This document shows positions 1-11,666 of a stretch of 64,000 nt of DNA, piece by piece. The DNA is taken from NCBI GenBank assembly GCA_902729315.2, contig LR746265.1, positions 3,762,892 through 3,826,891 of the forward strand, in the 5' to 3' direction. A model generated the notes under the pieces. It was not told the DNA's origin, ran no database searches, and was given only the letters and a program-made list of their open reading frames with translations. This DNA is from Spirodela intermedia (Eukaryota > Streptophyta > Magnoliopsida > Alismatales > Araceae). Every line of letters begins with the position of its first letter. Position 1 is the first letter of the stretch. The translations under genes and the position numbers were made by a program.

Positions 1-1654
<1,654 letters not shown>

Positions 1655-1973
1655 CTTGTTGTCGTTTCCAAGTGTCATTATCGAACTTCTCCTCGCCGTC
1701 CCGCGACCATGTGTGGAGCCTGATATACCAATCTGCGCTTATAATCTACGATATTTAAAATAAAAAAGACGTCCAAAAATCTCCTGCCTTTCTTATTCTT
1801 AAGCAAGCCCCAGAGAGGGCATAGTTGATCTATGGCTTATGTTTCATTTTTCTTTTTGTTTGTTTCGAGAGAGATATCGATCAATTCCAATTGTTTCTTT
1901 TTTTATTGATTGTTTTCCGATCGAGATGTATGGATCGATGGATCTATGTGTCAATATAGACCCTGTTCCTGGA

Positions 1974-2444
1974 TTAACGAAAATGTACAAAAGCTATATT
2001 TGCCTCTGCCATTTTATGAGTCTCTTCCTTTTTGCGTATGGCATCGCCACACCCTTTGGCAGGATCTACTAGTTCGGAACTTAATTTGAAAGCCATATTT
2101 CAACCCGGACGTTTTCGGAATGCTCCTAATAACCATCGAATGGCAAGTGCTTTTCCTTGTGTAGATCCTATTTCAATAGGAACTTGATGAGTCAATCCAC
2201 CTACACGTCTTGATTTTACTACTATACCGGGAGTTACTCCACGTATTGCTTGACGTAAAAAACGGATAGTGGATTTGTTTCTGTCTTCTGTTGAATCTTT
2301 TTCACGGCTCGATAGATAATTTGATAAGCCAATGATTTTTTTTCCGTGTTTCAGAATACGGTTAACCAACATGTTAACTAATCGATTACGATAAATTGGA
2401 TCGGATTTTGCAGTTTTTTTTCCCGCAGTACCTCGACGTGACAT
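1974..2444 (-). pseudogene. rps7: Plastid ribosomal protein S7 pseudogene (in nuclear plastid insertion)
   Basis: Plastid rps7 encodes the small-subunit protein S7. The copy starts with [20 protein letters not shown] and keeps the RQAIRGVTP and [19 protein letters not shown] segments. Two compensating frameshifts scramble about 25 residues after NRILKHGKK. An in-frame TGA at about 2097 replaces the arginine (CGA) codon of the RPGRNMAFKL segment. The rest of the C-terminus ([11 protein letters not shown] ... FVHFR, then TAA at 1974-1976) is readable beyond that stop. Overall span, 471 bases, is close to intact rps7 (about 468). The stop and frameshifts show that it is not translated as S7. Confidence 0.92.
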
Positions 2445-2498
2445 GAGCGTGAAAGAGGTTCAAGAATCATCTTTTTATAAGGGCTAAAAATGAATCAC

Positions 2499-2524
2499 TT
2501 ATTTTGGCTGTTTGACCCCATATT
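2499..2524 (-). pseudogene. rps12: rps12 last exon fragment (plastid origin)
   Basis: Upstream of rps7 on the minus strand, the sequence encodes the tail KYGVKQPK followed by TAA at 2499-2501. This matches the very short third exon of the trans-spliced plastid rps12 gene. Intron-like sequence follows on the high-coordinate side to about 2570. A partial copy of the exon motif (ATTTTGGCTGTTTGA) recurs at about 2547-2561, suggesting a small internal duplication. Confidence 0.75.
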
Positions 2525-2570
2525 TTAGCGTGGATCTCGAAAGATATTTTGGCTGTTTGATCTCCCTCCA

Positions 2571-2913
2571 AGCCGAAGTTTTTATTACTGGTTTCATAAT
2601 AGAAATTCATCATCTTGGTAAAGTGCGAATCAAGGGGTTCTGTTTCTAATATACTTATTAATTAATAAAATATTTTTATCCTATTCATACAAGATAAATG
2701 CAAAATCAATTTTTTAAAAGTTTTTTTGCTGGAACTTTCATTTAAAAAAATGGGTGGGTCATAGAATGTACTATACTATAAAGGAATAGTATATAGACGT
2801 TGATGAAGAGAACAAAAAAGACAATACTTGGAAATATCTATGTTTGTAATGCAACCTTTCTTGTATTTGATCCAAAGCAAAGTTGGATCATTAATTAATT
2901 TTTTTAATCCTAA
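2571..2913. other. AT-rich junction between plastid fragments, origin uncertain
   Basis: No gene is visible in about 340 AT-rich bases. The composition resembles plastid or mitochondrial intergenic DNA and it is flanked on both sides by plastid-derived sequence, but I could not assign it to a plastid locus. Confidence 0.4.
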
Positions 2914-3237
2914 CTATTCTCCATTATAGATAAGGTAGAGTGGAGATAAGTGTGTAAAAGAAATAGCATACGGATAAATAAAATAAATTCCAAAATCAAA
3001 AGAGCGATTGGGTTGCAAAAATAAAGGATTTTTAACCTTTTCTTTTATCAAGGGTTCTCCCAATTGATATGTTTCCACAAACGATTTAAATTCAATTTCT
3101 TGATCTGTATCTTCAATTTTTGGAAATTTATTAAATTCTTCCATTAAGCCCTGATTAATAAACCTTCAAAATCCCTCAAATTGTATCAGACTAAATCCAG
3201 GGATTGTGAACATTCCCTCATTTCCATCGCGGAGCAT
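2914..3237 (-). pseudogene. rpoB: Plastid rpoB 5' fragment (RNA polymerase beta subunit), broken
   Basis: Read from ATG at 3235-3237 on the minus strand, the translation is MLRDGNEGM followed by a typical plastid rpoB N-terminus: an IPGF segment, QFEGF, an in-frame TGA, RFINQGL, then the hallmark [20 protein letters not shown] and EPLIKE. After EPLIKEK the similarity to rpoB stops, and the next 40 or so residues are not recognisable as rpoB. The fragment is therefore a 5' piece with a stop codon and an abrupt 3' breakpoint. rpoB lies in the large single-copy region of plastomes, far from rps7/rps12, so its presence here reflects rearrangement or a second insertion. Confidence 0.88.
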
Positions 3238-5688
3238 TAATCTTAAGTTTCCTGTTTATCGCAAAATCACATTATTGGCTCGCCTCTAAGATCCCCCCGC
3301 CGTCCCCTTCATCAAATTCAAGGTATGATTCTGGTTTATCAAATGGCAACAGTTCAATTCATAGATTTCCCTTGAGCGAATTGATGGCTTTTCGTTGTGG
3401 TTAGATGTCGGTTAGCGACGAGAATCAATACAGCGGAGACGGAAGTTCTCTAGCACGAGAGAAATGAGAGGTACAACCGAGAATTCCAATGTAACGATGC
3501 TACGAGCGGCCCAGACAACGGCGTCTGGGCGATGAGATGTCAACGCGTATGGGCTGAATGAGATGTCAAAGTGCAACTACCTGAATATCTTGAACGCGGA
3601 TCCCAGAAATTGAGGCCAGAACCTGCTGTTTTCAACGGCGTCTGGGCTGGTTGACTATAAAAGTGGGGCCGTCCTAGGATCGGATGCAAAGGTTTCTCAG
3701 GCTTACGAGTCGGATCTACGCTTCGAACAAACAGTTGAAAGTGTTGTAATTATGCAGATCCTGATCTGATTGAAGGTAGATCCAGAAGCCCAAATTACCT
3801 TTCGGTGCGCCCAGTAGGAAGGCGGTCCGGTTGGGTCCTAGAACGCAGGCATATTACCCCGAACCTTGTAAAATCGCTGTGTCATGGGGATTGTCTGGCC
3901 TCCTCTATTTCATCTTCCTTCTTACAGAGTTTATTTGGCTCTTGCCTCATAGGAGTTATGTTCCCCCAAAAAAAGAACTTCTGTTGAGATACAATTCATC
4001 GCTGTTTTCGGATACTAATATCTAGCCTTTATCGACTATGGAGAGAACGTAATCTAGCAAAACAGGTGACGTGGTCTGAATCAGGCTCGCGTGCCTGAAA
4101 TGGGTTTTCCAATTGCAATCACCTCCTTCAATGCTACCTCAGCTTTGCCAGCTCTGTCGTCATTGCTGGCCGTCGTAGAAGAGCTGCCGTCGTGAATGTG
4201 ACTGATCTTAACTTATCACTGCTGTTCGAAAAAGATCCATATTTAGAGAGCCTGCCTTCCTTCCCCCTACCATCTCCTACGGGTTCTCGAAATCCTTCCT
4301 GCGCTCACTGGGTTGAAGAGGCCGATCTGGCGCTCTCATATGTCCTCTTCTGTGTACGCGAAACAACTCGGAAAGGGTTTTTGAGGAAGAATCCCGTAAA
4401 ATCTAAACAATATGGATTATATATATTCTGATTGAATGAACGTGAGGATTTTTCGACTTTATATTAATCGTTAGAAACCCATGTCAGGCAACTGGGACCA
4501 CTGGATGTGAAGCTCGACAGAGTGGCACACACCGGTAGCGCTGTAAAATTTAATGCCAGAATTAGCTAGTCGTTTCCAAGCCGTCATTAAAGGAACGCTA
4601 TTGGAGACCGGGTGCAGGATCCGGTTGAGCCACTAGCATCAGTCGAGATATGAACGTCTCTTCTCCGGTCGGACTCAGTCACACTCCCGAGGGTCGTTTC
4701 CTTTATTTAATGGTGGTGCGCATCCTTGCCTCCCACTAGTCGCCGGGATGAAAATTTCACGATGACTTTTCAAACTAGGAATTTAATTATCGACTCTGAC
4801 GAGTTGGCCGCTCGGTCCGTTTCCGTTGCCTTCATCCCGCCTAATTCCACTTCGAACGATCGGCGATTCGGTGATTCTCTACGCCCGATTCAATGAATGA
4901 AGACGTTCTTAATCTTAAGTCACGATTTCTCGAGGAACAAGAGAAAAAGATGATGGTCCACGTGAGTGCTTGCGTCTCTGCCGGTGATGACTGCTACCCG
5001 GAAGGTCATGTCCCAACGCTTAGACAGACGTGGGATTAGTTATTTAGATGAGATGAACTGTCTCGTAATTGTTTAGACACTCCTGAATGTATTGGCACGA
5101 CGATGAAACCCATAATTTTTCGGCTTCACCGCAGAAATGATGGTTCCAGGGATCAGACCACTGCATATGTATTTTTCGTGGGGTTCCGCACCTGAGAAGT
5201 CCATCTCAGCTGACCCGGTTAAACGTTTCTTCAGGCTAGTACTACAGAGCGAGAAGGGGGAAGGTCTTGGCTGTGTCGCTCGTGAGCAAAGTTTTATCCT
5301 AAAGGGACATATACGAACTTTGGACTAATATAATATGCGTTGCCCTGGCGGCACCATTTGCCCAAATACCGCCGAAGACCATTACTAAAAGCATACCATT
5401 GGCAATGGTTAATCATTTTGATTAACTCCAGTTGCCTCACAGCATTATGCCGTTTTTGTTGCACTAGCCAAGAAGAGAAGGGTAGAGAGCGCGCGACCGA
5501 GAGAGAGAGAGAGATCTGAATCACAGCTAGATGAATTGTATGAGTGTCTCACGTTACATCGCTATGGGTGTCTGTCTTCTATTGTAAAACAGAAACAAAT
5601 AAAATCGAGGGCCGAAACTACAATCCAGGAGAAACCGGAACCTGGCTTTGCACCTGTTCACTCTCAAGGTCATTGTCTGTCGTCTGCT
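3238..5688. other. Intergenic region, no gene recognised
   Basis: I find no ORF with recognisable protein similarity in about 2.4 kb. Short open frames exist but none has a family signature. A (GA)8 microsatellite lies at 5499-5514. The segment may hold degenerate transposon sequence, but I cannot name it. Confidence 0.6.
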
Positions 5689-5964
5689 CTAATCCTCGTG
5701 AATGGTCCCCAAAACCCTCGTACCCCGTCTGATGCCACCGCTGGCTGCATCGCCACATTGAACAGCTCGCCACTTCCCTTGACGGATGCCCTCCATGACC
5801 ATGGTGCCGGCGTCGCACTTCCGGGACTCTGCCTGAGAGACGAGATCCTTGAACTCCTTCATCGTCATCCTAACCTTCACCTGGGCGGTGCTTTTCTCCC
5901 CCTCGCACGGCAGAGAGTTGTAATGGTGCACCTGCGCCTTTCCATCCGTGATGCAATTTCCCAT
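5689..5964 (-). CDS. Small MGNC-type protein (91 aa), plant-specific
   Basis: This single-exon ORF encodes 91 residues beginning MGNCITDG. Glycine 2 and cysteine 4 fit an N-myristoylation plus palmitoylation signal, so membrane attachment is likely. The middle (KVRMTMKEFKDLVSQ) resembles the short basic-hydrophobic helix of small plant MGNC proteins related to the DUF4228/PADRE group, followed by a low-complexity C-terminus. The molecular function is unknown. A TATAAA box on the minus strand at 6028-6033 lies about 65 bases upstream of the ATG. A (GA)n tract directly abuts the start codon, which is common in plant 5' leaders. The next gene, at 9720-10289 on the same strand, also begins MGNC. 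A chance ORF is possible but the promoter, start context and MGNC start argue for a real gene. Confidence 0.65.
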   Translation of the reverse strand: MGNCITDGKAQVHHYNSLPCEGEKSTAQVKVRMTMKEFKDLVSQAESRKCDAGTMVMEGIRQGKWRAVQCGDAASGGIRRGTRVLGTIHED

Positions 5965-6040
5965 CTCTCTCTCTCTCTCCCTCCCTCAATATTTTTCCGG
6001 GTTGCAAGGGATGGACAGGATAAGGAGTTTATATGGTGTG
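5964..6040 (-). promoter_or_regulatory. Core promoter and GA-rich leader of the MGNC peptide gene
   Basis: On the minus strand a TATAAA element (6028-6033) is followed by a short leader ending in a pure GA-repeat (about 5965-5979) immediately before the ATG. Spacing implies transcription starting near 6000 and a leader of about 35 bases. Confidence 0.55.
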
Positions 6041-9000
6041 GTGGAGATCCGTTGGGCAATGTTTACGGCTGACGGTAACTCAAAGAGTGAGGCAGGAGGA
6101 GACGCAGATAGTCGATGACGATGGACAGCGTGGGCAAGCATGGCCTCCACCCCACTTTTATTAGACGACCGCACGCATCGCTCTCCCGGTGGGACCCAAT
6201 ATTGACTTCGACCTGGTGTATGTTCTTCCCCCTGGGGGGCCAAAGTCCTTCAGTTCATAGGTGGAATCAGGTCGGCCGGTCCTCGTCACCCACGGGAGGA
6301 GCGCCGTGCACGGCGGTGCTAGCTGCTGGCTGGCTGCCAAATATTTTATCTGGAAATTGCGGGGCACGGGAGTTCGGCCCTCGAAGGCCGACGAGGAAGA
6401 CCCCAGATCCTACGTGGTCTCCCGAGACTTGCTTCTTCACGCTCAGTGGCTCACGTTTGGAACGTGAGACACCCTCGGCCTGACGGTATCTCAAACGTAG
6501 GGGAACCTCCTCCTTTGTGTAACATCCATCTTTGTGTTACGTCCCTGCTTCCCCGAACGACCGGCCCGCTCGCCGAGCGTGGCGGTGGTGTCGCCGTCGG
6601 AGTTGAACAGGCTGGAGCCGCGTCGCCCCCAGGTGGGTGAGGAGAACCAGATTCCTGCTTGCCGTTGCCATCACGTGGAGGGGCCTAACCTAGAAGGAGG
6701 ATGCTTTGAATCACAGAGCCGGAGTCGACATTCAACTAAGAAACTCCTGCCATACTCTGGAATGTTGTAGTCGTTCACGGTTTGCCTTCTCATCAGGTCT
6801 GTTGTGGACGGAAATAGAGATTAAAGAACTTAAAGGCATCAGCCTGACTTCTAATGTTTAAAATATCTGTTAAGTTGTGACAATGCTCTTTATAGTCTGA
6901 ATCGTAAAGATTGCTAACGTTTATTATCTGCATTAATGAAATAATCAAGAGTTCAATATTTACATTTTTATTATTGCTATGTTTTTTAACAGCGTATTCA
7001 TGCCTGGAGTATCATTCATGACTCTTAATTGGGGTTCATAGGCTGAATAACAAAAACAAGAATTCAAGTTTCAACAATAGTTTTCTCCATCACACAGGAT
7101 CGGATCATGAAATCAGGTGTGGATTGGATAAGCCGTAGAATATATTCTATTGTCTAAGACAATCTTAATAAGCAATTAAGAGAGGTTTGGTGCATCTGAA
7201 TCCATTGTATTAATTCCATTTCCTACTCTCAGTATGCTCTTTATGATCAAATAAAAGTGCCCCTATATTGATTTACATCCAAATCTTTGTTCTAGCTAAA
7301 ATGAAGCCATCTAACATTGTTCCTCACTCTCACAGCTTAAGGCCGACCATTAATTTTTGACCCAAAAATAATTGAATCACTTTTGCATTAACCTTTATGA
7401 AAATATCATACCATTTACTTTTAATTATTGGGACTCTTCGCAAATTTAAATTTTTGGTGAGTCCTTTTTATGTCACGTCGGTTTTTTTGATGTGTTTGTT
7501 GTCCAAAAACATTAGAGAGATTTAAGGAACGATATTGGATGTTCTAGGCTTTGGGCTTTTTAGATGTTCTTTGTAAGACCGTACAAAACATCTACGATGT
7601 CCTGTACATAAGCATCATTCGTCGTTTCCCCAATCCTATTTCAGTCTCCATCCATCCTCATATGATCGGTTGAACTTTTTTTTTGCGGCACTACGACCAA
7701 CTCTAGTTACATCATACTCAGCAATTTAGTACCGTACTTCAAATAAATCATTTATTAACTTAAAATTCATTTAAATTTGTGTCATACCTTGAACTTAATA
7801 TCATCGTTGCTTGCGAAAATGGTTTTTTTTTCTCATCTAAAAACAATACCATGTTTGGAACCTCCCTCTTATCGCCTATCCTAAAGAAGCCTCATATTCC
7901 CTTATTTTTTATGCCTCTTAAAACATTGAGGAAACAACTTTATCAATGAGTGATACATGGTATTAATGATTATATCTTGACATTATGCATAATTCAAAAA
8001 TATATGGCAATATCTACGTCTATATGGATGCTACCATAGGTAAGATTTTTCACAACAAAGTTAACATACCTCCAAATGTATAACTCCAAGTGTAATAAAA
8101 ATGCCAAAATATGTAACGAGATCGATACTATTTAGAAAAATGATAAAAATAGGTTTTGAATATATGATTTGATAGATTTAAGAGCAACACGTCACTTGAT
8201 GATTCTTACCTTTACACGACTGAAGCCTCTATATATGAAATATGCTACTTGCTGGACAAGTTAGAGTTGACTATAAGTATGCTGTACTGATTGTGGATAT
8301 CATGGTGAGGTCGTTTCACCTTGTAGGACTAAATTATTCATATTTTATTGAATTGATCATAATTTTTACGAACCGTACAAAGTATGAACTAATGTGAAGA
8401 ATGAAGTAAATATAGTACGAATTAAGGGTAAATTAAATACCGAGTTTTAAGAGTAATTTAGATGATGTATCTTGTGATAACTACTCTCGTAGACTTTTAA
8501 GGTAATAGAGGTTTGGGTGATGTAATAAATGATCAACATTGAAGAATGACGCAGCGACAAAATAAAATGTCGCCTATACTTTGATGGTGTCCCGTTGAAT
8601 ATCTCGGCCAAAAGTAACTGTCCCCGCCGACGAAGATGTGGGTGCAACATGAGAATCAGCTGACAAGTTATTGACGAAGAACAAAGGCCAAGAGCTCCCA
8701 AGTAGGCCGAAAAAAGGTGGTTCGAAGAATCATTAAGCGACGAACTGCAGGAGACCAAGAGATTGAGCTTGGTATTAAATACGAAGAACCTAAAAGGGGA
8801 AGAAGATTTCTTGATGCCCAGACGTATTCCTTTTCGTCTCTAGTGCTTTGGTTCCTTGAGGACTGAGCAGCCGCAGCAAACCCGGCTGACCCCTGCCCGA
8901 GGACGCCAGCTTCGTCAGTTGCTCACAAATTCAAGCCATTGGCCGTAGCGCAGAAGCGAAGTGACGATCGTCGGCGGGGAACAGTCGGGAGCGATAGGGG

Positions 9001-9719
9001 CACACGTGGGAGGCTCTTCCTGCTCCATCGAGCCCGTGCGATGAGCATCCATCGGCCCCCCCGGTACCGAAGCCTCTGGTAATTAAACCCCATGGCAGGA
9101 GAAGATGGGGACGGTACGGCCTCACTCTCGCGCTGATGTCATCACCAGCTGCATCGCTCAGGCCTGTCTTTACATCAGACTGTCCTCTTCGATCAGAGCG
9201 CCGCCAGATGGGGTTCGTCCACAGTCGAGGGCCGCTTGGCGTTCTTCTGCTCTGTCAGTCTGTGTTGATGACGCTTGAAAACTAAGTCTTCTCAAGAGCT
9301 TTAGGCGCATTGATCGGATACGGCGGGTTATCCAGATTCCTGCGGATGCGTCGGAAAGTTGCTGCTCGGGAGGGAGGGGGGTTGCTCCGCGGGTCCAGAT
9401 TCCAACAGTAAGTGGCTCTACCTGTCGCGGATCCTCTGTCATTTCAGATGGAAAGAGGAGGAAGAAGAGGAGAAAGAAGGAAGAAGAACGAAGTAGGCTT
9501 CCACATGCACCCACCCATTGTATACACAGTATCCGGCATCCTGTGGACGACGGATGACGATGATCGAGAGAAGAAGAGGCAAAGAAAAAGAGGAATAAAG
9601 TGTTGCATAGGCGCCGCGTCGGGAGAAACCCACGTAAGAATTACAAAGCCGGTCGATCGAATATTAGCTCGGACCTCGATGGTTGATAAAGGGAAAGCTA
9701 AGCGGGTCGTTCCCGGCAA
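6041..9719. other. Intergenic region, no gene recognised
   Basis: 6041-6800 is GC-rich and lies upstream of the MGNC peptide gene. 6800-8760 is AT-rich with no coding signature. 8760-9719 is moderately GC-rich, with open frames lacking any recognisable domain. The frame at 9170-9514 (-) codes a hydrophobic start followed by ordinary sequence, but I see no family match and do not call it a gene. Confidence 0.55.
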
Positions 9720-10289
9720 CTAGGCCATGGCGTCGGAGGAAGCTTTCCGACTGCTGGCCAGGCTCCACTGGTCGGAATTGGCCCCCGAGGCGGCTGCTCC
9801 ATAGCCGCACTTGGCTACCGTCCTCACGCTTTCTATCAGTGCCTCTGTTCTCGTGTCCTGCGACAGGATGTCCGCCAGTTGAGCCGGGCTGATCACGAGC
9901 TTCACCTTCCACACGCCGTGGGCACCGCCGCTGGCTACGCTCCCAAGGTTGGCGCCGGTGCATCTCGGGGGAGCCTCCGACTCTTGCTTCTTCGAGAAAC
10001 CTGGTTGGTTGAAGGACACCCTGTAGGAGGCAACGATGGAGGAGGCACCAGCGACGGGGTCGTTGATGGGGCGGAGGTAGTACGTCTCTCCCGCCAGTAG
10101 CTCCTCATTGTGGAGAAGCGGCGACGACCGGGATTTTGCGCAGCGGAAAACACCGTGCCCGGGGAAGCCGTTGGTGATGCATTCGACGGTCACGGGCGGG
10201 CGGAGCTCCATCACGCCGCCGCCGCTCGTCATCACCCGGACCATCCCATCGTCAGCGCCGCCCGAGCGTCGCACCATACAGTTCCCCAT
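9720..10289 (-). CDS. PADRE/DUF4228 domain protein (189 aa)
   Basis: This intronless ORF encodes a typical DUF4228 (PADRE) protein, a plant family linked to pathogen and abiotic stress responses but of unknown biochemical activity. It begins MGNCM (myristoylation and palmitoylation signal) and continues with the conserved VECITNGFPGHGVF segment, then LLAGETYYLRPI, which marks the PADRE N-terminal module at about residues 1-75. The C-terminal part (VWKVKLVISPAQLADILSQD) is the second conserved block, and the last 40 residues are Ser/Ala-rich and probably disordered. Length is typical for the family. A minus-strand TATAAA at 10759-10764 could serve as its promoter with a leader of roughly 440 bases. 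Confidence 0.88.
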   Translation of the reverse strand: MGNCMVRRSGGADDGMVRVMTSGGGVMELRPPVTVECITNGFPGHGVFRCAKSRSSPLLHNEELLAGETYYLRPINDPVAGASSIVASYRVSFNQPGFSKKQESEAPPRCTGANLGSVASGGAHGVWKVKLVISPAQLADILSQDTRTEALIESVRTVAKCGYGAAASGANSDQWSLASSRKASSDAMA

Positions 10290-11666
10290 CTATCCGGACG
10301 TTTTGGCGCTGCAGGAGAGACCGATATGCTGCAAACAGTCCCTCCCTCCTCCTATTCCCCCTCTTTACGAGCCAGAACAGAGCTCGCCGGGCAGAGGGGG
10401 GAAAGGACCCACGCTCCCCCTTGTCTTCCCCCAATTGGGCCTACTGTCGATGATACCCGCCGCTCGGTCCCTAGAGCTCGAGAGAGGGGCGCTGTCCCCG
10501 TCACTGGTCCGATCAAGCTCGGAAACCTTCCTAGAGACTGGGCGTAGTTATTACTCGCTTGACCACTCCACCTTTTTTCCTTTGATAAAGTCGAAGGGAG
10601 TGAAGTCTGGTGCAACAGAGCTCCTCGAGCCATGATGAGACCATGGTCCGGCCCTTCGCCAGGCTCGTCGCCCGCCATCCAACCTTCCCTTGGAGGGCGG
10701 TCGGGAATTTCGGAAGGGAAGGGGATGCCCACCAGCTTTAGCGGCCGCGGGGTCCCTCTTTATATCGGCCTTTCGCTTTACACCCACCTTTTCATTCCTT
10801 CTGTTTCCTCCGGAGGCGCGGCAATGGCGGTGCCGTGCACGCGGGCCCGAGCGCGAAGGCGCCAAGTGGGGCGGCGCGGCGTGGTGATGATGGCGCGGCG
10901 GAGAGCAGGCCGGTACCACTTCCCGCCGGAGTGCCGCGTACGCGGCGGCGGCGGGGTCCGGAATCCGGACTAGCCCCAGTTCTCCGCGCACTTGAGGCGT
11001 GGCATCTTATAGTCTCGACCCTCGACACGGCATTGACCTTCGCGGCGTGCCTCATGACAGTCAACACCGACTGTCGACACCGCCACCTCGGTGAGAATTT
11101 TTCTCCCGATTTGCAGAAAATTCGGGGGGTGTTAATGGGTAAAAAGCCGAGTTTTTTCTTAAGACGTTTCATGGGTCGGATTATGCTCCCGAAATGCAGT
11201 CTTCCTCATCACAGGAAAGAAGATGAGCCTAAATCCCCATATTTTTTTTATCTGCACTGGTAAATTCCAAGAAAATTATTAGACTAATATTCCAGTTCAT
11301 TTGTTTAGTTAATTAGTTCAACATACAATAAGATTAAAGTCGAGGAACAAGCCAGAGCTGACCTGTACCACACTTCTGCAGTGGGCTCGAGAAGGCCAAA
11401 TTAAGTCAGAGCTGACCTGGGCTTCCGAGTGGTCAACCCACACTAGCCACTTTGCCTGTACAACTTGGTTTGAAAGCCACGAGCCCGCCAAGACGGAGCC
11501 CATAATTTTCGCTGCGGAGAGAGAGAGAGAGAAGAGGGGGTAGATTTTCTATGGACGCCGCCTTGGCGGGCTCGCGGATTTTCAAACGAGATTGCGGGGC
11601 ACAGGGGAGGCGTCTTTCTTCCGCGGCAGGGAGGAGGGAAGGAACTGCAGCAGGGAATACCCAGAG
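10290..11666. other. Divergent intergenic promoter region
   Basis: This region separates the minus-strand PADRE gene from the plus-strand glutaredoxin-like gene. It is GC-rich up to about 11100 and then AT-richer. It holds a minus-strand TATAAA at 10759-10764 and a GA-repeat at about 11517-11533 in the likely leader of the downstream gene. Open frames here are probably composition artefacts. Confidence 0.5.

Larger units (their letters stand above)
1840..2570 (-). other. Nuclear copy of plastid DNA (NUPT), rps7/rps12 region
   Basis: This stretch reads as chloroplast inverted-repeat sequence on the minus strand: the end of the last rps12 intron, the short rps12 last exon, the spacer, a complete but damaged rps7, and AT-rich sequence beyond the rps7 stop that resembles the plastid spacer. 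The order rps12 exon 3 then rps7 is the normal plastome order. The left limit is approximate. It begins about 190 bases after the ADH-like stop codon. Confidence 0.85.

Noticed and set aside
9170-9514. 114-codon minus-strand frame with a hydrophobic start
   Set aside because: The start looks like a signal peptide, but the rest matches no known plant secreted family and overlaps equally long frames on the other strand.
10551-10991. 146-codon minus-strand frame upstream of the PADRE gene
   Set aside because: It is rich in His, Arg and Pro from GC-rich promoter sequence, overlaps a TATAAA box and has no domain.
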